64,000 nt of DNA, from contig CM017572.1 of NCBI GenBank assembly GCA_007844125.1, positions 20,801,934 through 20,865,933 on the forward strand. The letters are read 5' to 3'. This document shows positions 46,370-56,283 of this stretch, piece by piece (the first letter of the stretch is position 1; each line of letters begins with the position of its first letter). Source of the stretch: Sinonovacula constricta (lineage: Eukaryota > Mollusca > Bivalvia > Cardiida > Solecurtidae). The notes beneath the pieces were generated by a model, which did not search any database, was not told the origin of the DNA, and saw only the letters and a program-made list of their open reading frames with translations. The position numbers were made by a program, and so were the translations under genes.

Positions 46370-49300
46370 TTGGGGACTTGGTTGTCAGAGGCTGTATGAG
46401 ACGGGAAGGCCAAAAGCGGCACTTGTTTGTCGGAGGCTGTTAAAGACGAGTAGACCCAAAAGCGGGCATTGGTTGTCAGAGATTGTCTGAGACGACAAGG
46501 CCAAAAGCGAGACTTGGTTGTCAGAGGCTGTTTGAGGCGGGAAGGCCAAAAGTGGGACTTGTTTGTCGGAGGCTGTATGAGACGGGAAGGCCAAAAGCGA
46601 GACTTAGTTGTCAGAGGATGTCTGAGACCGGAAGACCAAAAGCGTGACTTGGTTGTCAGAGGCTGTCTGAGACGAGAAGGCCAAAAGCGGGCCTTGGTTG
46701 TCAGAGGCTGTTTAAGACGACAAGGCCAAAAGCGGGACTTGTTGTCAGAGGCTGTATGAGACGAGAAGGCCATCAGCGGTATATTAGTTGTCAGAGGCCA
46801 AAAGCGGGAGGGACTTGGTTGTCAGAGACTTATAAGACGAGAAGGCCAAAAGCTGGACTTGGTTGTCAGAGGCTGTTTGAGGCGGGAAGGCCCAAAACGG
46901 GACCTGGTTGTCAGAGGCTGTTTAAGACGAGAAGGCCAAAAGCGGGACTTGGTTGTCAGAGGCTGTTTGAGGCGGGAAGGCCCAAAACGGGACTTGGTCG
47001 TCAGAGGCTGGTTGAGACGAGAAGGCCAAAAGCGGGACCTGGTTGTCAGAGGCTGTTTGGAACGAGAAGGCCAAAAGCGAGACTTGGTCGACAAAGGCTG
47101 TTTAAGACGAGAAGGCCAAAAGCGGAACTTGGTTGTCAGAGGCTGTATGAGACGGGAAGGCTAAAAGCGGCACTTGGTTGTCAGAGGCTGTATAAGACGG
47201 GAAGGCTAAAAGCGGGACTTGGTTGTCAGAGGCTGTATGAGACGGGAAGGCTAAAAGCGGCACTTGGTTGTCAGAAGCTGTATGAGACAGGAAGGCCAAA
47301 AGCGAGCCTTGGTTGTCAAAGGCTGTATGGGACAGGAAGGTCAAAAGCGGCACTTGTTTGTCAGAGGCTGTATAAGACGGGAAGGCTTAAAGCGGGACTT
47401 GGTTGTCAGAGGCTGTATGAGACGATAAGGCCAAAAGTGGGCCTTTGTTGTCAAAGGCTGCTTGAGACGAGAAGGCCAAAAGCTGGACTAGGTTGTCACA
47501 GGTGGTTTGAGGCGGGAAGGCCCAAAATGGGACTTGGTTGTCAGAGGCTGTCTGAGACGAGAAGGCCAAAAGCGGACATTGGTCGTCAGAGGCTGGTTGA
47601 GACGAGAAGACCAAAAGCGAGACTTTGTTGTCAGTGGCTTTTTGAGTCGAGAAGGCCCAAAGCGGGGCTTGGTTGTCAGAGGTTGTTTGAGATGAGAAGG
47701 CCAAAAGCGAGACTTGGTTGTTAGAGGCTGTTTGAGACGAGATGGCCAAAAGCGAGACTTGGTGTCAGAGGCTGTTTGAGTCGAGAAGGCCAAAAACGAA
47801 ACTTGGTTGTCAGGGGCTGTTTGAGACTGTAAGGTCCAAAGCGAGACTTGGTTGCAGAGGCTGGTTGAGACGAGAAGGCCAATAGCGAGACTTGGTTGTC
47901 AGCGGCTGTTTGAGACGACAAGGTCAAAAGCGATATTTGGTTGTCAGAGGGTTTTTAAGACGAGAATGTCAAAAGCTGGACCTGGTTGTCAAAGGCTGCT
48001 TGAGACGAGAAGGCCAAAAGCGGGACTTGGTTGTCATGGGCTGTTTGAGGCTGGAAGGCCCAAAACGGGACTTTGTTGTCAGAGGCTGTCTAAGACGAGA
48101 ATGCCAAAAGCGGGCCTTGGTTTTCAGAGGATGTTTGAGACGACACGGCCCAAATTGGGACTTGGTTGTCAGATGCTGTTTGAGTCTAGAAGGCCCAAAA
48201 CGGGACTTGGTTGTCAGAGACTGTTTGAGAACTGTTTGAGAAGACAAGGTCCAAAGCGGGACTTGGTTGTCAGAGGCTGTTTGAGACGAGAAGGCCAAAA
48301 GCCAGATTTGGTTGTCAGAGGGTGCTTAAGACGAGAATGTTAAAAGCTTTTGAGTCGAGAAGGCCCAAAGCGGGACCTGGTTGTCAAAGGCTGGTTGAGA
48401 CGAGAAGGCCAAAAGCGGGACTTGGTTGTCAGAGGCTGTTTGAGGCGGGAAGGCCCAAAACGGGACTTGGTTGTCAGAGGCTGTTTGAGACGACAAGGCC
48501 CAAAGCGAGACTTGGTTGTCAGAGGCTGGTTGAGACGAGAAGGCCAAAAGCGAGACTGGGTTGTCAGCGGCTGTTTGAGACGACAAGGCCAAAAGCGATA
48601 TTTGGTTGTCAGAGGGTTTTTAAGACGAGAATGTCAAAAGCTGGAACTGGTTGTCAAAGGCTGCTTGAGACGAGAAGGCCAAAACCGGGACTTGGTTGTC
48701 ATGGGCTGTTTGAGGCGGGACTGCCCAAAGCGGGACTTTGTTGTCAGAGGCTGTCTAAGACGAGAAGGCCAAAAGCGGGCCTTGGTTTTCAGAGGCTGTT
48801 TGAGACGACAAGGCCCAAATTGGGACTTGGTTGTCAGAGACTGTTTGAGACGACAAGGCCCAAAGCGGGACTTGGTTGTTAGAGGCTGTTTAAGACGAGA
48901 AGGCCAAAAGCGGTCATTGATCGTCAGAGGCTGTTTAAGACGAGAAGACCAAAAGCGAGATTTGGTTGTTAGAGGGTGCTTGAGACGAGAAGGCCCAAAG
49001 TGGGACTTGGTTGTCAGAGGCTGTTTGCGGCGGAAAGGCCCAAAACGGGACTTGGTTGTCGGAGGCTGTTTTAGTCGAGAAGGTCAAAAGCGAGATTTGG
49101 TTGTCAGAGGTTGTTTGAGACGGGAAGGCCAAAAGCGGGACTTGGTTGTCAGAGGCTGTATGAGACGGGAAGGCCAAAAGCGGCACTTGGTTGTCAGAGG
49201 GTGTTTAAGACGAGAATGCTAAAAGCTGGACCTGGTTGCCAGAGGGAGTTTAAAACGCATGCCATTTGGGAACATTTTACCGCCCCCGGCAACGACTAAG

Positions 49301-50545
49301 GACCCTGATGTCCCTGATGAGACGAGAAGGCCAAAAGTGGGACTTGGTTGTCAGAGGCTGTATGAGACGACAAGGCCCAAAGCGGGATTTGTTTGTCAGA
49401 GGCTGTTTGAGGCGGGAAGGCCCAAAACGGGACTTGGTTGTCAGAGGCTGTTTAAGACGAGAAGGCCAAAAGCGGGACTTGGTTGTCAGAGGCTGTTTGA
49501 GGCGGGAAGGCCCAAAACGGGACTTGGTTGTCAGAGGCTGTTTGAGACGGGAAGGCCCAAAACGGGACTTGGTTGTCAGAGGCTGTTTAAGACGAGAAGG
49601 CCAAAAGCGGTACTTGGTTGTCAGAGGCTGTATGAGACGGGAAGGCCAAAAGCGGGACTTGTTTGTCGGATGCTGTTTGAGGCGGGAAGGCCCAAAGTGG
49701 GACTTAGTTGTCAGAGGCTGTTGGAACGAGAAGGCCCAAAGTGGGACTTGGTTGTTAGAGGCTGTTTAAGTCGACAAATCCGAAACCGGGATTTGGTTGT
49801 CAGAGGCTGCTTGAGACGAGAAGGTCCAAAACGGGATTTGGTTGTCAGAGGTAGTTTAAGACGAGAAGGCCAAACGCCGGACTTGGTTGTCAGAGGCTGA
49901 TTGAGACTGGAAGGTCAAAAGCGGCACTTGGTTGTCAGAGGCTGTATGAGACGGGAAGGCCAAAAGCGAGACTTGGTTGTCAGAGGCTGTTTGAGACGAC
50001 AAGGCAAAAAAGCGGTATTTGGTTGTCAGAGGGTGTTTAAGACGAGAATGTCAAAAGCGGGACTTGGTTGTCAGAGGCTGTTTGAGGCGGGAAGGCCCAA
50101 AACGGGACTTTGTTGTCAGAGGCTGTCTAAGACGAGAAGGCCAAAAGCGGGACTTGGTTTTCAGAGGCTGTTTGAGACGACAACGCCCAAATTGGGACTT
50201 GGTTGTCAGATGTTGTTTGAGTCTAGAAGGCCCAAAACGGGACTTGGTTGTCAGAGACTGTTTGAGACGACAAGGCCAAAAGCGTGACTTGGTTGTCAGA
50301 GGCTGTTTGAGGCGGAAAGGCCCAAAACGGAACTTGGTTGTCGGAGGCTGTTTAAGACGAGAAGGCCAAGAAGCGAGATTTGGTTGTCAGAGGTTGTTTG
50401 GTACGAGAAGGCCAAAAGCGGCACTTGGTTGTCAGAGGGTGGTTAAGACGAGAATGCTAAAAGCTGGACCTGGTTGTCAGAGGGAGTTTGAGACGCATGC
50501 CATTTGGGAACATTTTACCGCCCCCGGCAACGACTAAGGACCGGC
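46370..50545. repeat. 45-bp minisatellite, about 90 copies, in two blocks
   Basis: Unit CGGGACTTGGTTGTCAGAGG, then CTGTTTGAGACGAGAAGGCCAAAAG (45 bp, 15 codons). Frames of up to 322 codons are artefacts. The array is broken at 49255-49318 by a non-repeat segment (ATGCCATTTGGGAACATTTT and onward) that recurs at 50497-50541, where the array ends. The last units before each break are also alike. Confidence 0.96.
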
Positions 50546-51011
50546 GTCCAGATGACGTCATGTGATAAAAAATCGACCGATTTTTATTGTGGTCAAATTA
50601 TCACATTGACACTGTGTGGGAATGGACACCGGATATAGCTCGAATAATGATCAATCAATAAGCGTTTGATTCTGACACATGGTAAGTTTTTTGTTATTAT
50701 TGTTTTATTTTATAGTGATATTTATCAAATTCGAAGAGCTTCGAATAGATCAATCCTGTGCAATACACGACTATAATGGAAATGTGTCTCCTCTTTTGTA
50801 TAATAGCAAAATTCTCGCCGAATGTTGGATGATCGCTCACAAATGTTCAGTTATGTGATACGATTTCAAACATAAAACAACAAATAGAAAATAAGAATGA
50901 AAACTGAATCGAGCGATTTCATTGTAATTACAGCATCTAATATTGTGTATGATATCAATACGATATGTTTTGTTGTTATAGAGATATTCATCATTTTTGA
51001 TGACCTGAAGA

Positions 51012-51081
51012 TGTACCGGGGATAGCTGAAGCAAATAAATAACTGCACAGGGGATAGCTATTAACTGTACTGAGGATAGTT
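51012..51081 (+). promoter_or_regulatory. Left subterminal motif cluster of the TIR transposon
   Basis: Direct copies TGTACCGGGGATAGCT (51012), TGCACAGGGGATAGCT (51044) and TGTACTGAGGATAGTT (51066). Likely transposase-binding sites, by analogy with other DNA transposons that have subterminal repeats. Confidence 0.65.
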
Positions 51082-51457
51082 GCGATGTATTTATATTAAC
51101 GAGACTGTGATAATGGTTACGACATCTTAACTCTATGCAAGCTCAGGGGAAATTGTCCAATGTTGTCCATATCGAGAAATTAGAGCAAAAATGTTACTGT
51201 TATATGTATAGTATACCTTACATAAATGTGTCCCTTCTTTGTATATATAAATAAAGATGATCGGTCCGTATGTCTTTGTATTCTAATGAAAATTCAGTTT
51301 TATATCATCAGCTGTCCATATCATAAATATAATATTGACCGGTGACGTCATACATCTAGTAAGTGCATCTTGCTATTTTCACACCGACGTAGAAAAGTCG
51401 CAAGAAAACTTCATTAGCTTTGTTTAATAAAACACACCTAAAGCGCTTTAATAGTAT

Positions 51458-51951
51458 TTAATGGTAATATACAAGGTTCGGTATAAGCCGATTGAAAGCC
51501 ATGTATTCCTCTAGTTTTCCGCTCGCCTTTAACGCCTCTATAACCTTGGGTAATAGTGATGTGAGTTCCTTAACCTCATCATCATCATCAACACCATCAG
51601 CATCATCATTTACATCCAGTTCTATATTTATCTGATTGGTTATTTTAATGTCCTCATTATCGTCAATAGTTGAATCATGCTTCAAAACTTTTTTTAAATG
51701 GACTGTCTTTGGGTATCACGTCTCTCTTAGAAACATGTATCCTTTCATTCACTACATCGACATTGATTGTTCTACCCTGTTCTCTACACAGATCTGGCGT
51801 TATTTTATAAGCGAGTGTTTTAACATCTTTTCCGTCTGTTCGTCTGAATTTTATCTCTTCAGTGTGGTGCCTTTCTATCAGGTGCCAGATTACATCCTTG
51901 TACTCCTGAAAGCACTGTTTGCAGTAACAACATAAGTACTGCATTGTTATT
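51458..51951 (-). pseudogene. C2H2 zinc-finger ORF inside the transposon, split by a frame break
   Basis: The first frame starts at the ATG at 51942-51944, right after an acceptor-like TTTACTTTCAG, so a 5' exon is possible. Residues 2-25 form a classical C2H2 finger: YxCxxC, then F and V at the usual spacing, and H-x4-H (WHLIERHH). A basic segment of about 60 residues follows. The frame stops at 51675. A second frame (51685 down to 51458) continues in similar style with an acidic run (DDADGVDDDDEVKEL) and a helix (KVIEALKASGKLEEY). The two overlap just after a seven-base T run at 51689-51695 (A7 on the coding strand), where a one-base length change would put them in one frame. Possible causes are mutation, a sequencing error or frameshifting. 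I do not recognise the family; it may be the N-terminal remnant of a longer transposon protein. Confidence 0.5.
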
Positions 51952-52218
51952 CTGAAAGTAAAGTTATTTTGTAGGTTATTAAACAAGAGTCGAATAGATG
52001 GTAAGAAAGATGATAATAAAGGTAGTAGCCCTGGACCTATTTATAAATCATTGGTAAATGTGATACGTCTTTTATACTCAATTAGTATTAGATGTACCTA
52101 TGATAAATATTGATAATTTAAAAAAAAATGAAGTAACCGAAATAGTTCGAAAAAGACATACATGTATATTTTATGTATAATGTTGTAGTTTTACTATCAT
52201 TTTGGTCCATTTTTACAT

Positions 52219-52287
52219 GCTATCCCCAGTACACATTGCTCAACTTTGAAACTATCCCCAGTACACAAAACGGCTATCCCCGGTACA
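52219..52287 (-). promoter_or_regulatory. Right subterminal motif cluster of the TIR transposon
   Basis: Three copies in the opposite orientation: GCTATCCCCAGTACA (52219), ACTATCCCCAGTACA (52251) and GCTATCCCCGGTACA (52273). Their distances from the right end (413-481 bp) mirror those of the left cluster (402-471 bp). Confidence 0.65.
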
Positions 52288-53180
52288 GTATCGTGAACAT
52301 TTGTAAGGGCATATCTTTAACAGTTTAAAAGTTACATTGCCAGTTTTTACAATAAACATAGTTTAGCTCATGCTTGTAAAATCCTTCGATTCAGATTTCT
52401 TTATTTATTCGATATATTTCCTAAGATTACAATATTTGTCGAAATTCTGTGAGTTTTGAGGTGATCATCACAGATTTAAAGTAACATTTTTCATGGTCTG
52501 CTAATTTTTAAGCATTATAAAGCACATCATAGGCCAAATTTAGCATTCAGCTAATAGTTCAAACACTTGTTTCATTTGTGGATACGGTACATAATCGTTA
52601 ACACAGCAAGATCTTACCTCTGGTCAAGAAAAACAACAGCATATTGGTATGTTTACTTATCACTTTTTGAGCTATATCCGGTGTCCATTCCCACACAGTG
52701 ATTGAATAAAGAATCTTTTACCCGACGTTATATGACTGCACATATACTAGAACACTAGACTTATTTCTATCTTAATAGATAAAAAATATATTTTCGTCAG
52801 AGTTACAATTGTTTGTTTTAGTTTTAATTTTTGTTGAATAAAGGACACGTGCAAACAACGACAATGGATTACATCGATACAACATGTCCCTGTGAACAAT
52901 GACAACAGCATCTGCTTAGTCATCTTGGAATGCAAAAATTGTGATTGCATTATCTAAATAAATTAGTATTGTTATCATTTTGCTATGATGTCTTTATCAT
53001 CAGTTTTATTTGAATAATTTCTGCGATAAAGTTATTTTATAATATTTAATAAACATTATAATTATTATTAAATACACCTATTTTCTTACTCTAAGTGACA
53101 ATCCATAACGTAAATAGTAAGACCGTCTGAGCTGCCATATACTTGGTGATAAAAATAATCATTGAATTTTTGCAACTTAC

Positions 53181-53306
53181 TAATGGTGTGATCTTGATGT
53201 TTCGTATTTTTGGTACAGCCTTAACATAACCTACGAGTTCATATACATGTCCATACGCAGAAGATGTTTTACGTTCTTGTATTGTATTTGAAAGTATAGT
53301 CCATCT
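53181..53306 (-). CDS. Orphan exon-like frame, 42 codons
   Basis: An open block bounded by a T-rich acceptor (TTTTTTTTTCATTGGCTGGAG) and a good donor (GTAAGTTG), in phase 0 at both ends. It contains YGHVYELVGYVKAVPKIRN. No partner exon was found on either side and no family is recognised. It could be a real exon of an undetected gene or chance. Confidence 0.3.
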
Positions 53307-53679
53307 CTCCAGCCAATGAAAAAAAAACAACTTGAAATAAGCATTTAAGCTTAACGGGCCATAAATTATTTACATTTCTTTCTTTAAAACATTTTAAAGA
53401 AAGTTTGTCATTATTTTTAAAACAGATAGTGTATTAGATGCCCCTCAACTAACTGACTATTACATGATTAAATCAAATAAAATCGACAAGTCAACATACT
53501 TTTCTTGATATTTCTTTTCATTTTGGTCTAAAATAATAATAATTATGTCACCGTTTTACGTTCGGTACGAGTTTATTGAACGGCATGGATAATGTACATG
53601 TTGAATACAATGAGTAAACAAGCGCATTTCATCAGCCTAATTAAAGAGAAAACGTTAGCTTTTCAAATACTAAGGAAGG

Positions 53680-54275
53680 TAATACAAAATACAAAATACA
53701 TGTACAATAGTTTATTTACAATAAAGTGTATCATATATTCTATATACAGCTCTTTAACCCAGCGCAGGCTATTAATTACCGTCATACAAAATACATGCAC
53801 AGTAGGTTTCTTTAAATAAATTGTATCATACAAGCTATATATAGCTCATTAACCCAGCGCAGGCTATTAATTACCGCCATACAAAATATATGCTTAGTAG
53901 GTTTTTTTAAATAAATTGTATCATACAATCTATATACAGCTCTTTAACCTAGCGCAGGCTATTAATTACCGTCATACAAAATACATGCTTAGTAGGGTTT
54001 TTTTAAATAAATTGTATCATACAATCTATATACAGCTCTTTAACCCAGCACAGGCTATTAATTAACGTCATACAAAATACATGCACAGTAGTTTTTTTTT
54101 TTGTTTTTTTTAAATAAATGGTATCATATAATCTATATACAGCTTTTTAATCCAGCGCAGGCTATTAATTACCGCCATACAAAATACATGCACAGTAGTG
54201 TTTTTTTTAAAATAAATGGTATCATATAATCTATATACAGCTCTTTAACCCAGCGCAGGCCATTAATTACTAGAG
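53680..54275. repeat. About 95-106-bp satellite-like repeat, six copies
   Basis: Unit with CATACAAAATACATGCACAG, TTTAAATAAATTGTATCATA and AACCCAGCGCAGGCTATTAA blocks. Copy length varies through the T run before TTTAAATAAA. Each copy contains an AATAAA on the plus strand. Confidence 0.93.
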
Positions 54276-54669
54276 CTGTCACGGTATATCGGTATATTGC
54301 GGCATGCAGCTGAACCGTATTGTTCCGCGGTACGAAATCAACGTACTGGTATTTAAGCGATATTTTTTTCTGACAATCGTATATTAACATTTTTAAAACT
54401 CGTCCAGGAAAAAAAGATAGTGAGCTCGTCATAGGCTCACTGACTAGCACTTTTTTTGAAATCGTTTAATAAATGTTTGTATTAAATCGTGGCAGATCCT
54501 CTACATATTGAAGTTATAAGACTTAACATAGAAATATTATATTGCCAATATGTAGACGGTTTAACTAAATAGAATTAAAATTATAATTTGATCTTGTGTT
54601 ATTTCTATGCCGATTTAACGCACAAAACAGCACACTACCACAGATAAGAGCAAACTCAGTAAATGCGCG

Positions 54670-55045
54670 CGTTACAACCTGTTGTTTTGGAGACAGGTTG
54701 AACAGGACTTTAACAACGACGTTTAGCACGTGACTGACCTGCTGCTGGGGACACAGGCTGGACTGGACTTTAACAACGACGTTTAGCACGTGACTGACCT
54801 ACTGCTGGGGACACAGGCTAAACTGGACTTTAACAACGACGTTTAGCACGTGACTGACCTGTTGCTGGGGACACAGGCTGGACTGAACTTTAACAACGAC
54901 GTTTAGCACGTGACTGACCTGCTGCTGGGGACACAGGCTGAACTGGACTTTAACAACACCGTTTAGCACGTGACTGACCTGCTGCTGGGGACACAGGCTG
55001 GACTGGACTTTTACAGCGACTTTTAGCACGTGACTGACCTGTACA
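54670..55045. repeat. 60-bp tandem repeat with one CACGTG E-box per unit
   Basis: The unit contains GACGTTTAGCACGTGACTGA and CTGGGGACACAGGCTGGACT. CACGTG occurs at 54727, 54787, 54847, 54907, 54967 and 55027, exactly 60 bp apart. The E-box context GTCACGTGC is the type bound by bHLH-zip factors (USF, MITF/TFE). The minus strand stays open with a 20-residue repeat, judged incidental. Confidence 0.95.
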
Positions 55046-56128
55046 GCTTGCTAGCATGGTGCGCTTTACAACGCCCCAAACACAAGTAAACCACAAATCT
55101 TATTAATATATATATATATTAGAAAATCCCTTATATATTTAGGAAATAGACTTTAATTTTGCGTCATCTAATAGGCCTTAGTAATAAAATTTACGCAACT
55201 GAACGAGAAACCGTGATGTGATGGGCGTTAGATCACGCAAACTTGAAATCTATTTCCATTTTAACACGTTCTACAAGAAATTTTATTTATAAGGGACACA
55301 AATGCGAACTACATTACGCAATGTTGTCAGGTTGTTTCCCTTGACTGTTCTAATTCACCCCGCGTACTTCCTGGTTATTTTTTTAATATCAACAACCGAC
55401 GAAATTGCATACTTAATTAATTTATTTTTATCTTAGTTTTAAAATTCATGTTAATAGTAAAACAAAACCGTTACTTTCCAAGATAGGGTCAAGTTTTAGG
55501 CTAATGTGAACGAAAAGAACAACTTATCACAGTATGAAAATGGGTAGGGAAAGTAAAAGGAACAGCTATTCTACTGCAGTAAAATAGTGCCGCTTAACGC
55601 CGTGATATATCGTTTATTTTATCACGGCAAAATGTTTCTTTGTTTATAGACTTAAAAAATTGATAGTGCTAGAATTATAAATCTATTGTAACAACAAACA
55701 ATATGAACTGTTGTGGACAACCTACTAGTTGTTATTTCACTGAATAACAATATGTAAACATATCATATTATGTACATATATATCGTGAATTTCATCCGTA
55801 AACAGCGTAATGAAAAAGTGATATACCATTTTATCACAATTCCTACTAAAATATACTGGAAATACTTCTAAACATACATGAAAAATGTCTTTAATCGTTG
55901 TGATGCTCTTCATCCATAAATAACGTACTTATCTAGCACCAGCAAATAATTATGCGCGAGTTTGAAGTTTACATTTGTTGTGTTATACATCTATAAGGTT
56001 TGTTTCAGGGATTTTTTTCTAGTTTCAGTAATTGAAGCATCGTTTTACTAATCCGTGGCAGTAATGCTTCTCGACTTTTTAATTTTACAGTTTCTGATAC
56101 ATTTGTGTATCTCTGTTTGACCGTAAAT
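55046..56128. other. 3' flank of the lipocalin gene, no other gene
   Basis: AT-rich non-repetitive sequence. A minus-strand AATAAA at 55613-55618 is a distant poly(A) candidate, about 510 bases after the stop. Confidence 0.4.
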
Positions 56129-56283
56129 CTACGTGTCGGCGTAGAACTCCTCGTCGTCCATCTGCAGAGCCTTATCAATGTCACTGAGCTGCTTCTCTCG
56201 CTGGTCCCGTTGCTCTGAGTGGTCCTGGCTATCTTCCTCTTCCTCTTCCTTCGCCCTTCGGACCGATACTTGCGCCACCTCTC
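56129..56283 (-). CDS. Lipocalin gene, terminal exon (charged tail)
   Basis: 155 nt, phase 1 in, ending with TAG. Acceptor CTATTTGCAG. The tail is Glu/Asp/Gln/Arg rich and ends MDDEEFYADT. A different frame over the same bases is Arg/Lys rich and is not used. Confidence 0.82.

Larger units (their letters stand above)
50605..52705. mobile_element. 2.1-kb DNA transposon with perfect 32-bp TIRs and 5-bp target duplication
   Basis: The element spans 50610-52700. The left end (50610-50641, starting CACTGTGTGGGAATGGACAC) is repeated in exact inverse at 52669-52700, 32 of 32 bases. ATTGA flanks both ends directly (50605-50609 and 52701-52705). Three copies of a TGTACYGGGGATAGC motif lie at 51012-51081, and three inverse copies at 52219-52287, at nearly equal distances from the two ends. 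The motif resembles the inner TIR part (ACCGGATATAGCT). Inside is a broken zinc-finger frame. A CACWRTG end plus a 5-bp duplication is the Transib/RAG-like pattern, but no transposase core is present. Superfamily assignment is therefore tentative. Confidence 0.9.

Noticed and set aside
46756..47724. 322-codon Arg/Lys/Pro/Gly-rich frame
   Set aside because: Translation of the 45-bp array; comparable frames exist on both strands.
50610..50650. True recombination signal sequence with nonamer
   Set aside because: The CACTGTG end is suggestive, but no A-rich nonamer lies 12 or 23 bp inside the heptamer.
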